Shown here piece by piece: positions 47,202 through 59,240 of a stretch of 64,000 nucleotides of DNA (position 1 is the first letter of the stretch; each line of letters begins with the position of its first letter). Position numbers and translations under genes: made by a program. The stretch is from Eonycteris spelaea. Taxonomy: Eukaryota; Chordata; Mammalia; Chiroptera; Pteropodidae. The stretch is taken from positions 7,812,001 through 7,876,000 of the forward strand of contig PUFA01000081.1 in the NCBI GenBank assembly GCA_003508835.1, read 5' to 3'. Under the pieces are notes generated by a model, which searched no databases, had not been told where the DNA came from, and saw only the letters and a program-made list of their open reading frames with translations.

Positions 47202-49061
47202 CAGTCAGCTCTCCATATCTCCAAGTTTTGCATCCACCAATTCAGCCAACCAGAGATCAAAAACAGTATTTTTTAAATTACAATTGACATACAATATTAT
47301 ATTAGTTTAAAGTGTACAACATAGTGATTAGACATTTATATAACTTACAAAGTGATCACCCCAATAAGGCTATCCATCTGACACCATACATAGTTATTAC
47401 AATATTATGGACTATTTTCCCTATGCTGCACTTTACGTACCTGTGACTTTTTATAACTGGCAATTTGTACATCTTAATCCCTTCACTTTTTTCACCCATC
47501 ACACAACCTTTCTTCTGTCTGGTAACTATCAATTTACCCTCTGTATCTATGAGTTTTTTTCTGCTTATTTCACTTAGCATAGTACCCTCTAGGTCTATCC
47601 ACGTTGTCATAAATGGTAACATTTCATTCTTTTTATGGCTGAGCAATTTTTTATCTATATATATACCACATCTTCTTTATCCAGTCGTCTATCAATGGAC
47701 ACTTGGGTTGTTCCCATATCTTGGCTATTGTAAATAATGCTGGAATGAACATAGTGTGCATATATCTTTTCAAATTAGTGATTTGGATTGCTTAGGTTAA
47801 ATACGCAGAAGTGGAATTGCTGGGTTATACAGAAGCTCTATTTTTAATTTTTTGAGGAACCTCCATATTGTTTCCCATTGTGGCTGCACCAATTTACAAT
47901 CTCGCCAACAGTGCACGAGGGTCCCCTTTTCTCCACAGTCCCACCAACACTCACTGTTTGTGAGTTATTGATAGCTAGCTGACAGGTGTGAGGTGATAGC
48001 TCATTGTGGTTTTAATTTGCATTTTCCTGATGACTAGTGATGTTGAGCATCTTTTCGTATGTCCATTGGCCGTCTGTGTATCCTCTTTGGAGAAAGGTAT
48101 ATTCAGGTCCTCTGCCCATTTTTTCATTGGATTATTTGTTTTTTGGTGTTAAGTTGTATGAGTTCCTTAATATTTGGGATATTAACCCCTTATCAGATAT
48201 ATCACTGGTGAATATCTTCTCCCATTCAGTAGTCTGTCCTTTCATTTTGTTGACAGTTTCCTTCTCTGTGCAAAAACTCTTTAGTTTGATGTAGTCCTCA
48301 TTTGTTTATATTTTCTTTGGTTTTCCTTGCCTGAGGAGACAGATCCCAAAAAATATTACTAAGACTGATGTCAGAGAGTTTACTGTCTGTGTTTTCTCCT
48401 AGGAGTTTTATGGTTTCCGATCTTACATTTAAACTTTAATCCATTTAGAGTTTATTCTAGTATATGATGTAAGAGAGGGATCCACTGTCATTCTTTTGCA
48501 TGTGTCTGTCCAGTTTTCCCAACACTGTTTATTGAAGAGACTGTCTTTACCCCTTTGTATATTCTTACCTCCTTTGTCTTACATTAATTGACTGTATAGG
48601 CAGGGATTAATTTACGGGTTCTCTATTTTGTTCTATTGATTTACAAGTCTGCTTTTATGCCAGTACCATGCTATTTTGATTGCTGTATGTAGCCTTGTAG
48701 TATATCAGGTAGCTTGATACCTCCAACTTTGGTTTCTCTCTCAAGATTGCTTTGGCTATTTGGGTCTTTTGTGGTTCCATATAAATTTTAGGCTTATTTG
48801 TTACTAGTTTTGTGGAAAATGCCATTGATATTTTGATGGAAATTGCATTGAGTCTGTAGATTGCTTTGGGTAGCATGGACATTTGAACAGTGTTAGTGAA
48901 AACAGTATTTTTGATCCAGGATTGGGAATCCACAGATATGGAATGCCAACTGTGTCCACTTTTCTATGCCATTTTATATAAGGGACTTGAGCATCCACGG
49001 ATTTTGGTATCTGCAATGGGTCTGGAGACCAATCCCCACCCTGGATACTTAGGGATGACTG
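47202..49061. mobile_element. MER2 (Tigger family) inserted in the outer element
   Basis: The left arm starts cagtcagctctccatatctc and continues catccaccaattcagccaac. The right arm ends cattttatataagggacttg, agcatccacggattttggta and tggatacttagggatgactg. TA flanks it at 47200-47201 and 49062-49063, the duplication expected for TcMar elements. It is itself split by an L1. Confidence 0.92.
47274..48898 (-). mobile_element. 5'-truncated L1 inserted in MER2
   Basis: About 1.6 kb of L1 in minus orientation. The 3' UTR is at 47280-47570 (cattgacat..-type acaatattatattagtttaa, tgatcaccccaataaggcta). The 3' part of ORF2 follows toward 48898 (tatggctgagcaatttttta, cactgtttattgaagagact, gccagtaccatgctattttg). 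The remnant ORF2 frame at 48655-48933 on the minus strand shows MLPKAIYRLNAI, a known ORF2 motif, but stops break the rest. The 14-base target duplication aaaacagtattttt flanks it at 47260-47273 and 48899-48912. Confidence 0.93.
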
Positions 49062-49559
49062 TAGCTAAGTTTTGGGGGATTCAAAAGTTACACAGATTTT
49101 CGACCACATGGGGGTGTCTGTGCCCCTAACCCTTGCTTTGTTCAAGACTCAACTCTATTTCCATTTTATAGATGAAGCTGACAGAGGAGCCATAGATAGA
49201 AATGAAAAGAGCCAACTGAAAATACATTTTCTTGACTTTTTAAAATTTCAAATTGAAAGCATTTTTATTATAGAAAAATATGTGGAAATATTGACAAAGG
49301 AAAAAGTCTCAAATTCAAATCTGACAACACTTTAGGGTTCTCTGCCAGGATTTTCCATGCACATGTAGCTACATGTGTATAGATGGAAATGGGAACAAAT
49401 TATTCTTGATATTCTGTAGGCTACATTTTTCCGTTCACAATAATGCATGAGGAGCTTTCTGCCTTGGAAACAGAGATGTCATCATGAGTTTCAATGGCTG
49501 TGTGTTATCTCACTGGATGGATGTACCATAATTGATTTACTCTATCCCACTAAGGTTAG

Positions 49560-49775
49560 CCCCTAAGGTGGTCGTTTTTCATATGCTATCTCACAAAATC
49601 CTCGTAGCATCTCTGCGAGGTGCTTTATCTGGGCACCTTTCACATAGACAGCAGTTCTGGGCCTTATCATGCCCACTACACATGACAGTTCTGTAGCTCA
49701 GAGTGCAAACTGGTTCACCCAAGGTCACCTAGCTCATAGGTAGTACATCCTGGCTCTGGCCTCTTCTGCCTCGGC
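49560..49775 (-). repeat. MIR SINE
   Basis: Contains tatgctatctcacaaaatcc, tcgtagcatctctgcgaggt, tggttcacccaaggtcacct and agctcataggtagtacatcc. An unrelated-looking stretch in the middle makes it longer than usual. Confidence 0.75.
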
Positions 49776-50214
49776 TTCTTGTGTTGCTCTTGGCGCCCAG
49801 CAAGTAAACCTGCTCTTTGGGGGTGTGGATCAGACCAAGACACTCCTTAGGAGCCCCTTGCCATTTGGAGAAATTGAAAGTTGCAAGTGATATGTAGCCA
49901 CCTCACCTTGCTCAGAAGGACCAGAGCTCCCTTTCTGAGGAATGATTTTTGGAAAACACCTCATGAGATGGCAGAACACTCAGTGACATGTTGCAGCACA
50001 CCTGAAGGCAGCCAGGAAGGCAGTACACGCTTCTTACAGGGTTCAGATTTTCTCCTGCTATGAGTCCAGCACCCAAGATTTGCTACCCTTCCCCACATGT
50101 CTCTTGGTCTGTTTCTCTGATACCCTTCCCAGTCACGGTGTCATCTCTTGGAGCTGTGATTTTAGACAACTTATAGTTTAGTCTTGTAGAGCTACAAAGC
50201 TTATAGATGAATAC

Positions 50215-51960
50215 AAATTAATATTTAAAAATACTAGTTAGCCCAAAAGAAGGCAAAAAAAAAAAAAAAGCACAAGAGAGTAAAGAAACAGACAAAGCCC
50301 AAAAAACCCAGAAGGGACAAAAAGAAAACAAATAGGAAATGGTAGACTTATACCCAACCATATCAATAATTACAGTAAATGCAAATGGACCAAATACCTT
50401 AATTAAAAAGCAGAGATAACCAGACTGAGTAAAAAAAGCAAGACTCAACTCTAAGGTGTCTAAAAGAGACACACTTCACATTTTAAAATATAGATATAGC
50501 ATGCAGACAACAAGTATAAGGAAATTGGCATGGCTATATTAGTCTTAAACAGAATAGATTTCAAGTCAGAGTGTTACCAGAGATAAAAAGGGACACTTCA
50601 TAATGTTTGTAAAAGGGGCAATTCATTGGTAAGAGATACAATCCTTAAAGCATTTGTATCTAATGACAGAGATTTAAAATATATGAAGCAAAGGCTAACA
50701 GACTAAAAGAGAAAACAGACAAACCCACAATCATTGTTAGAGTTTTAAAACACCCCTCTTTCACTCGTGATTGGACAACTACAGGCATACCTTAGCAATA
50801 TGGCAGGGTCAGTTCCAGACAACCGCAATAAGCAAGGACAGGCATATCTCAGAAATATTGCAGGTTCAGATGCAGACCACTGTAACAAAGCAAGTATTGT
50901 AATCAAGTGAGTATCACAATAAAGCAAGTCATAATCTTTTTGCTGGTGGAGGGTCATACCTTCAGTTGGTTAAAAACAGGCAACATCAGTGAAGCGTAAT
51001 AAATCGAAGCACAATAAAACAAGGTATGCCTGTATACAAAATATCAGTAAAGATAGATCAGGGCACTATCAACCAAGTTGAACTGATTTAAATGACATTT
51101 TAAAACAACTGCAGAATACAATCCTTTTTAAATGCATATGAAACATTCACAAGATAGAACATCAACCGAACCATTAAATAAATCTCAATAAATTTCAAAA
51201 GATTTAATTCTTACAAGGTATATTGTCTGACAACCAATGAATAAAATTGGAAATCTGTAACAGAAAGATATTTAAAAAAAATCCCAAGTATATGTAAATT
51301 AAGCAACACACTTCTAAATATTCCATGTGTCAAAGAAGAAAATGTTTCAAACTGAACAGTAATGAAAAACACAGCATGTCAAAATTTGTGAGATGCAATT
51401 AAAATGCTTACAGGGAAACTTAGAACTTTAAATACCTTTATAAAAAGATTTAAAGTAAAAGATTTAAGTTTCTCTCTGAAGAAGCTGAAAAAAATATAGA
51501 CTAAATCCAAAGTAATAGAAGCAAAGAAATAATAAAGGTAAGACATATAATAATAGAGAAAACTTTTAAAGCCAAAATTTAACACTAGAAAATATAACAA
51601 AATTGTAACCACCTAGGAAGACTAATCAAGAAAAAGAGAAAACAAAATAATATTAGGAATGAAAGAGAAGAGATGGCTACCTATCTTACAAATATTAAAA
51701 TGAGAGAAGAGAATATTATGAACAGCTTCAAAGCTAATATATTTGAAAATGTAGATTAAATGGACAAATTCTTTTAAAAATATTTGTTTAAACAGACTCA
51801 AGATGAAATAGAAAAACTAAATAGCTCTATATACTTTAAAGAAATTGAATTCATTATCAAAAACCTTCTTATCAAGAAAACTCCAGGCTCTGATGGTTTC
51901 ACTGATGATTCTATCAAACGTTCAAGAATGAATCAGTCTTAACTCTCTTTTAAAAAATTA
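50215..51960 (+). mobile_element. L1 ORF2 5' half, decayed, split by a Tigger1 derivative
   Basis: Order of an old L1 ORF2: cagtaaatgcaaatggacca, ctaaaagagacacacttcac, tggctatattagtcttaaac, ctttcactcgtgattggaca | caaaatatcagtaaagatag, and finally aaactccaggctctgatggt, near the start of the reverse transcriptase domain. Many stops interrupt the frame. It ends near 51960 where HAL1-like sequence takes over. Confidence 0.75.
50782..51032. mobile_element. Tigger1-derived 251-bp non-autonomous element
   Basis: Terminal inverted repeats caggcatacctt / aaggtatgcctg. The interior keeps Tigger1 segments: accgcaataagcaaggac-like, cataatctttttgctggtgg, agggtcatacctt and cgtaataaatcgaagcacaa. No transposase remains. 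TA duplications lie at 50780-50781 and 51033-51034. Two overlapping caggcatatctcagaaatat units at the left suggest an internal duplication. Confidence 0.9.
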
Positions 51961-51999
51961 GAGGAGGCAAGAATTCTGAGTATCTGAGGACAGTGAAAT

Positions 52000-54060
52000 G
52001 ACAGCTATATAGCTATTTATATGCAATTCTTTTCCCCAAACAACAAGAAATAAACAAGAAGGGAAAAGCATATTCTATACAAAATTATGCCCCCTGTTAA
52101 CTTGAAGACAGAAATGTTAAAGCTGCAGATAACTATAACAAAAAGAAATCACCAATCCTAGTGCACAGTCTCTTCCTCTATCACTCACTCTGCAAGGCTT
52201 GGTAGGGAACAAAGACGAACTGAGAAAAACTGGGGGAGGGTCGGAGAATGAAGACAGAGGCTGATGAAGGACCTAAAAGTGAGTTGGAACAATTCCTAGA
52301 AAGATTAAATTCACTCTAAATCCGAAAATACTGGAAAGGATCCAGACAGACCCCTTAGCAAGAACTACAGAGAAGGGATTCAAAGTATGTATGATTTAAA
52401 GGGGCAGGGATCATTTAAAAGGGTAGGCATAATTTTAAGGAACAAAGCCTCTAGGAGAGAAAAAAAAAGGCAAAAAGGACGGAGAAACACCCTTTGACAA
52501 TTAGACAGTGAAGGTAAAACCAAGAAAAGAAGATAAAATGTAAATTCCTGCAAAATAAAGGAGAACCATAAAATCTAGGTGTGAGAAAGGGAGCTCATCT
52601 TCTCCCAACCATCAAAACAAAATGCTGTTAAAGTACATGGACTTTGCTATATTGACAGAAGAGAGCACTATTAAGCAGGGAATGTTATAAAATACCCATG
52701 AAAAACAAGAGAAGAGTCAAGTCCATACAGAGCTACTGCAGAAAATCAGGAATAAAAATTTCCCATATATCAGTGAATAACCATGCTCCCCCTGAAAAAA
52801 GCCATAAAGTAGAAGAAAACTCTAAATCAGCACTCCAAAGAGAATTAAACATACCAAAACAAGCACCTGAGGATGTGAAAAAACACCTTGAACCAGATAT
52901 TCAGAAACTAACAAAAGAGGAGAGGAGAAGAGAAAGAAATGAAAAGAGAGTTGATTGAACTCAGGAAAGAAATGAGAAAAAAAATGAAAAAAAAATTATC
53001 TTAGAAATTAAGAATAAATGACAAGGTGTCCAATGGAGACAAGTCTCAAGAAGGTGCATTGATGAAAGGCAGGAAAACAACCAAGTGAATGAAAGTGACA
53101 TAAAGAAGTAAAAATTAAGCCCCCCCACCAAAGAAATGGAAGACCTGCCAAGGAGAAATAATATTCATATTATCAGAATCCCTGCAGAAGAAAAAACAAT
53201 GGAAGAGAAATATTTATAATCCAAGAAAACTTTTCAGAAATAGAAATGGAGCTGAATCTGTACATTGAAAGAATTCCTTGAGTACTAGGGAAAATTAACC
53301 CGAAATGATCAACTTCTATTTACATCCTAGTAAAGAAATGAGTTTTCAAAAATAAAGATAAAATCCTCAAGGCTTCCAGGCAAAAAAGATTAAATATCTT
53401 ATAGAGGCAAAAAAATTAATTTGCCACCATACTTTTCAAAACCAACATACAAAGCAAGGTAACAATAGAGCAGCATTTTTTAAAAAATATTCACAAAAAG
53501 AAGTGTGAATCAAAGATTTAACATCCAGCCATTTCTTCAAATGAAGGCTTTAGAGAAACCATTTTCAGCATACTAGAGCTTAGAGACATCTTGGATGAGG
53601 AAGGACAAATTAGTAGTTACAAAACACAAGGATTTAAAGTATAGCATAGGGAATATAGTCAATATTATTGTAATGGTTTTGTGTAGTGCCATATGGGTGC
53701 TAAGTAATGGGGGGGGATATTTCGTAAATTATATAAATGTCTAACCATGAAAAAAAGAACTCAGAGACTTCTGTACTCATTAGTTCTTGGATGGACTCTA
53801 CTTAGGGGTGAGCTTCATCCAACCCACTATAACTGGGAAGACTTCAGATAAGGAACTGATAGCACCTAAAAAATATATGTGTACATCTAAGACTAAAACA
53901 AAGGTTGGGAAGAGGAATAAAGACTAATGGAGAAATGCTGTTATACTACTGTATAAATGATGTATGAATACTGTTATAAAGTAGAAATCATTCAACTAAG
54001 ACGTGGAAAGAGAAGAGGAAAATAGAAAAAGCTCATTATAGGAGCAGTAGGTGGTGTTAA
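52000..54060 (+). mobile_element. HAL1 element, decayed, with an L1 3' end inside
   Basis: 5' region motifs aacaacaagaaataaacaag and gaagacagaaatgttaaagc. An ORF1-like coiled region at about 52698-53010 has an 86-codon remnant rich in Lys/Glu (PEDVKKHLEPDIQKLTKEE). A C-terminal region follows near 53160-53600 (aagaaatggaagacctgcca, caaggcttccaggcaaaaaa, catccagccatttcttcaaa). No reverse transcriptase domain follows, which fits HAL1. An L1 3' fragment interrupts it at 53620-53752. Confidence 0.7.
53620..53752 (+). mobile_element. L1 3' UTR fragment inside HAL1
   Basis: Contains agtatagcatagggaatata, gtcaatattattgtaatggt, a gtgccatatgggtgctaag motif, then tcgtaaattatataaatgtc and taaccatg. It is the same L1 3' end family as the reversed copy at 47.3 kb. 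HAL1-like sequence resumes with gaactcagagacttctgtac. Confidence 0.75.
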
Positions 54061-54070
54061 AGGATACTGT

Positions 54071-54100
54071 GGGAGGGGGGTGGGGGGTGGGGGGGATGGG
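54071..54100 (+). repeat. G-rich tract, G-quadruplex candidate
   Basis: Thirty bases with five G runs of length 3, 6, 6, 7 and 3 separated by one or two bases (a, t, t, at). It meets the usual G3+ N1-7 pattern on the coding strand, so it would also be present in the pre-mRNA. Confidence 0.9.
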
Positions 54101-54179
54101 ACTGGAAAGCCAGATAGTAGAGGCTTAAATAAGAAAACAAGGGCTTAAGGGCATTTTCAAAAGGTGTAAAAATAAAGGT

Positions 54180-55615
54180 AACCACTAGAACAAAAACATA
54201 AACCTACCTAAAGCACCAAAAATCATTTACAGATAAAATAAAGAAGATGCAGAGAAACATAACAAATATAAAAAATACACATAACTTTAAATATTTTGTC
54301 AGAGTTAAGACCAATCATATTAATAAGTGTGAGTGGGTATAACTCATCTATTAAATAGGTTTTCAATTTGGCTCACAAAACCTACATATATGCTGTATAC
54401 AAGAGACACCTAAAACAGTGATTCACGAAAACTAAAAACCAGTGGATACACAACAATAGCAATGCTGGTATTAGACAAAGTAGAATTCAAGCCAAAAGTA
54501 TTAAGCATGACAAAGGATACCTTTTAATGTTAAAAGCCACAATTTATAATGATGATATAGCACACATGAAAATATATGTACATATAACACAGCAAAAATC
54601 TGTATAAAGCAAAAACTGTAGGAGATGCAAAGACTCATAGATAGAAATAAACTAACAATAAGAGAAAATCATACTACAAACATTTTTATTATCAATTTAA
54701 AAAATTTAAAAATGATATTAAATCCACCATTCAAAAAAAAATACACAAGGATAACAGAGTGACCCCCCAAAAAAGCACAAGGAAAGAAGTAATAAAGATA
54801 AAAGCAGAAATTAAGGAAGTAGAAAATAGAGAAACAGTAGATCTAATTAATAAAATCCTGAGTTTTTAAAAATTAAAATAGATAAATCACCAGATAATCA
54901 AGAAAAAAATGGGAGAGCATGCAAATAACAAATAGGAACTGCCAAATGTGCAATAATCACTGAAGCAGAAGAAGTTTTTACAAATCATGAGACTACTTTG
55001 CAATTCTCTGTGCATAGAAATTTAAAACCTAGGTGAAATTAGTATTTTCCTAGAGAAATACAGACTGTTAAAATTGACCCCATTTGATTTGGAAAGTTTA
55101 AACAGGCCAATTTCCATGAAAAAAAAGAGACAAATTTATTGAGAACTACGCCACAAAAAACACCAGGCCCAGATGGTTTCACAAAGGAATTCTACCAAAC
55201 TTTCGAGGCCCAGATAGTACCAGTGCTCTGTAAATTATTTCAGAGCATTGAAGAAGACAAACTCCCTAACTCTTCACATGAAACATGTATAATATTAATA
55301 TCTAAACCAAATAAAGACAATTCAAAGAAAGAAAACTACAGACCAGTATCACTCATGCATATTGATATAAAAATACGAAATAAAATATTAGCAAACAGAA
55401 TCCAAAATCACATTGAGTAATGTAGCATCACCAAGTAAAATTTTTTCTAGGAATAATGCAAGGTTGGTTAATGCTAGGAAATCCACTAATATCGTATAGC
55501 ATATTATAGATCTAACAGAAAAAGTCAGAAAATTATCTCTATAGATGTTGAAAAAGCCTTTGACAAAATTTAACACCCATTCATGATTTTTTTTAAATCA
55601 AGAAATTAGAAATTT
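54180..55615 (+). mobile_element. L1 ORF2 middle part, decayed
   Basis: Contains atgctgtatacaagagacac, acaatagcaatgctggtatt and agacaaagtagaattcaagc (endonuclease-to-RT linker region). Reverse transcriptase motifs follow: the 55139-55420 frame reads [16 protein letters not shown], then [19 protein letters not shown], and gatgttgaaaaagcctttga continues it near 55546. Frames are broken elsewhere. This is a second L1 copy, because the same PGPDGF region also appears at about 51.88 kb. Confidence 0.8.
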
Positions 55616-56160
55616 AGGAGTATTATGTTATTTTTCAGCTTTCTTGAGGTATAACTGACAAAATTGTAAGGTATTTAAAGTGTACAAAACTTCACATATT
55701 GGGGTGGGGAGAGTGAGAACATTTAAGTTACTCTCAACAAATTTTAATTATATGATAGAGTGTTATCAACTATAGTTACCATGTTATACATTAGATCTTC
55801 AGACCTTGCTCATCTTATAGCTGAAAGTTTATACCCTTTTACCAACCATTCTCTATTTCCCCACCCCCCAGCCCCTGGCAAACACTTTTCTACTATCTGT
55901 TTTTATGAGTTTGATTTTTCTTTAGATTCCACCTATAAGTGACAGTACTATGTAGTGCGTCTTTCTCTGTCTGCATTATTGCACCTAGCATAATTTCCCT
56001 CCATCCATATTGTTACATATGACAGGATTTCTTTCTTTCTTATGGCTAAATAATATTGCATTGCACATATTTAGCACATCTTCTTTGTTCATTCATGTCG
56101 ATGAACACGGGCATTATTTTTATGTCTTGGCTATTATAAATAATTTTTTACTAATCTTTG
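55616..56160 (-). mobile_element. L1 3' end in opposite orientation
   Basis: Minus-strand L1 3' UTR and ORF2 end: gctttcttgaggtataactg, atcttcagaccttgctcatc, cccctggcaaacacttttct, tcttatggctaaataatatt and tatgtcttggctattataaa. It abuts the plus-strand L1 ORF2 piece. Confidence 0.8.
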
Positions 56161-56229
56161 TGAATATTATTTATTTAAATTACGACTTATATATGTATAA
56201 ACATTTAAAAAGCAAGCATCTATAGTATC

Positions 56230-57900
56230 CTACCCATCATGTAAAAAAAAAAGGAAGATATAAGAAAATATATCTGTTCATTTGTACAAAAGAAATATAG
56301 AAAGGATAAACTAGAAACTAAAAAGAATGCTTATTTACAGGGAGTGAGTGGAAAAGGGGTAGAAAGAAGGGAGGAATTAGGAATGAGGTAGTAAGTATGA
56401 GAAGGAAGCAACAGCACTGAGTGTACCTGTATTTTATTTTTTTATTTTATTTTTATTTAGGTCCGACTCTTAGAACCAGGGTAATGTTTCACATACCACC
56501 CAAAATAAGTAGTTATTTTTTGTGGGTGTAACCCAAAGGGAGTACAACAGTAACAGATGAATTTGACTATATTATAAATGAATAATGTAACCACACCTAA
56601 GGGAATGGGGGGGAAGAGAACTAAAGTAAATTTCCAGGGAACAGTATTTTGGCTGGTTATTATAAGGCTAAGAACAGCAATAACTACTGTATTCTTGTTA
56701 TTAGTACAGAGGTGTGGGTTAGCGATTCTGTAATTATTGTTTGTGTATGTTAGGATTGAACAAACCAGTCAATATAGATAGAGACAGATTTTTCACTGAG
56801 AAAGAAATTACAAATAAGGAAAGTAGAGAAGCTAACATGAACTATATTAAAATTGGAGGTATCAGTATAGGCTCCTGGTTTTAATGCATATACACAGATA
56901 GATATAGAAATGTATGTGTGGGTAAATATGCATACACTTATTTCCTACTTTGTGTGCTGAGAGGGTCTATGAGCAATGATACTTCAGTAGCAATGAGCAC
57001 ACTTAGTGGCCAGATCTTGGTTCCTGAGTATCATTCTCCAATAAAAAGAACCAGAGCTCCTTGGATAAGCAGTTGAGTGCGGGGCAGGACAAGATGAAGC
57101 TAGAATATTTGCGGTACCAAAAAATGACATGTTCAAAAAAAAGATGGAGGCATGTCAAAAGGACACAGGAGTCAACCTGAAGAAGTTCCCAATGGCCAAA
57201 CCTGAAACAATTAGAATAGCAAAATAAATGGTAGTATTGGGTTATGGTGCACAGAATAAAACCATGAGTCCATACCGAAATAAATAAAAACTTACTAGGT
57301 AAATAAATGAATGGGTGTGAAGGGATAGCTCTTTCTTACAGAAGAATTCTAATTAATAAATCTAGAAGAAATGAAGAAAATACAGACCTATTAGGCAAAC
57401 ACCACAGAATTATTGCAGGCAAGATTCACCAATGGATGCTAAAAATCAATGGATAAAAGTTTGACTTGAAACAGGATATTTGCATAATCTCAAAATACCC
57501 TCCTCAAGATACTTGTCAATTACAAAGGGAAAAAACAGTAAATATATAGTGGAGAAAACTGACAGGCACCAACTTAACCAGGTGATCAAGGTAAACATCA
57601 CCAGCACTAAGGTTTACTGACATCATATACTCCCAATATGATGATACACGGAGAGGAATACACTTCTATGGTTTTCTTGTCCCCTAAAATTGCATAACCT
57701 CTGCTTAATCATGAGGAAACATTAATGTTTCCACATCGAGAAACATTCTGTAAAATAATAACCAGTACTCATCAAAAATGTCAAGTTATGAAAGATAAGA
57801 TTCTGTGAGGAACTGTCACAGATCAGAGGATACTAAAGAGATACAACCAAGAAATGCAATGTGGAATTCTGTCTGCATTGGGTACTAGAACAGGAAAAAA
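56230..57900 (+). mobile_element. L1ME-like 3' region, decayed
   Basis: Contains aaaagaaatatagaaaggat, aaactagaaactaaaaagaa, tatttacagggagtgagtgg, acaggagtcaacctgaagaa, gttcccaatggccaaacctg and accatgagtccataccgaaa, an order I recognise from the long 3' UTRs of old L1ME elements. Subfamily uncertain. Confidence 0.6.
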
Positions 57901-58099
57901 TGACGCAAGGAGAAAAATTAGTAGAATATAATTAAGGTCTATATCTTAATAGTATTGTACTAATGGTAATTTCCTGGCTATTAAATACTAAGTGTTTTCC
58001 CCTAAAATCAGAAACAAAACAAGCATGTATGCTGTTCCTCTTCTATTCCATGTATGTAGTCTTTCCTCTCTAGGATCTCCAGAGAGTGCAGTAAGGCAA

Positions 58100-59010
58100 G
58101 AAAAAGAAATAAAAAGCATTACAATTAGAAAGGAAGAATAAAAACTGTGTTTATTCATAAACATGATTGACCAAACAGAGCATCACAAGGAACCTACAGA
58201 AAAAAATTAAAAAGTAACTTAGGTCACAGGATAAACACAATAAACAAAAAGCTATTGTTTATTTTATATGCCGGCAACAAACAATTGGAAAATTTTCATT
58301 TTCTACTCTTCACAAGATACAATTAAGAAATTGAAGACAAGCCACAGAGCAGGAGAAAATAGTCCTTAACACTTCTCTAATAGAGGATTTATATCTCAAA
58401 TATAAAAAATTCTCACAACTAAATAAAAAGGAGATATTTCAATAAAAAAATGGGCAGTTTCCACAGTCCCTTCACAAGACGGTATATGAATGGGCAATAA
58501 TGACATGTGAAGATGCTTTACATCATTAATTATCAGGGAAATATAGATTAAAACTATAATGATATATAACACCATACCCACTATAAAGGCTAAATTTAAA
58601 AGAATGACAATATCAATTGTTAGCAAGGATGTGGAGCCTCTGGAGCTCAAACATTGCTGGTAAAATGTAAAACGCATAGCAATTTGAAAATGGGTTTGGC
58701 GTGTCTTGAAAGTTAAACCTATGATGGCCATACGCCGCAATTCCACTCCTAGTCAAGATGCACAAAGCTACTCTAAAATGAAAAGAAAAAGAAAAGAAAA
58801 AGGAAACAGATTAATGTTTGCCCAGGGCAAAGGTAGAGAATGAGGGGGAAAGAGGCAGAGGGGCCCGGGGGCAATGGGAGTGTGCCGTGTTGTGGTTGTA
58901 GCGTGGTTATCTGCCTGCGTCTACTCTTAAAACTCATCGAACTGTACCCTTTAAATGAGTGCTTATTGTATGTAGGTAAATCATACTTAAAAAAAACCAA
59001 AACTGCTTTT
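58100..59010 (+). mobile_element. L1 ORF2 C-terminal part and 3' UTR, decayed
   Basis: Contains aaaaatgggcagtttccaca, atgaatgggcaataatgaca, catcattaattatcagggaa, caaggatgtggagcctctgg, gccatacgccgcaattccac and tcgaactgtaccctttaaat. It lies downstream of the L1ME block in the same orientation. Confidence 0.8.
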
Positions 59011-59039
59011 AAGGTAAGAAAATAATCATAGCTAATGTT

Positions 59040-59240
59040 TTTTGGCATAAACATTTTTAAGTACTTTCCATATTTGCTTTACCTCACTGACCTCTCAAGT
59101 TCACCTTATTAGGTAAGACTTTGTTATCCCCATTTTTTCAGCTGAGATATAGCTCACTGTAAAGAACAAGGATTTGAACCCAGGCCATCTGGCTGCAGAG
59201 CCTGTGCCCTTGACTACTGTGCTACAGGGCTGGAATATTA
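59040..59240 (-). repeat. MIR SINE
   Basis: Contains taagactttgttatccccat, tttttcagctgagatatagc, gatttgaacccaggccatct, ggctgcagagcctgtgccct and tgactactgtgctac. Confidence 0.85.

Larger units (their letters stand above)
47118..49155. mobile_element. Tigger-type DNA transposon (outermost of a three-level nest)
   Basis: The left arm, 47118-47201, starts cagttgaccctgtatcatta and carries a tggatttgaactgtgcagg motif and gttttttcaataaata. The right arm, 49062-49155, reads gctaagttttgggggattca, agttacacagattttcgacc and ttgttcaagactcaactc. The two ends are near-complementary and TA flanks both (47116-47117 and 49156-49157). The two arms read continuously once the inner elements are removed. Confidence 0.85.

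Noticed and set aside
52698..52958. 86-codon Lys/Glu-rich frame that looks like a coiled-coil protein
   Set aside because: It is a remnant of HAL1 ORF1 within a decayed element, with stops on both sides. Not a host gene.
55139..55420. 93-codon frame with reverse transcriptase motifs
   Set aside because: Fragment of an old L1 ORF2 without the catalytic remainder in frame. Annotated as L1, not as a CDS.
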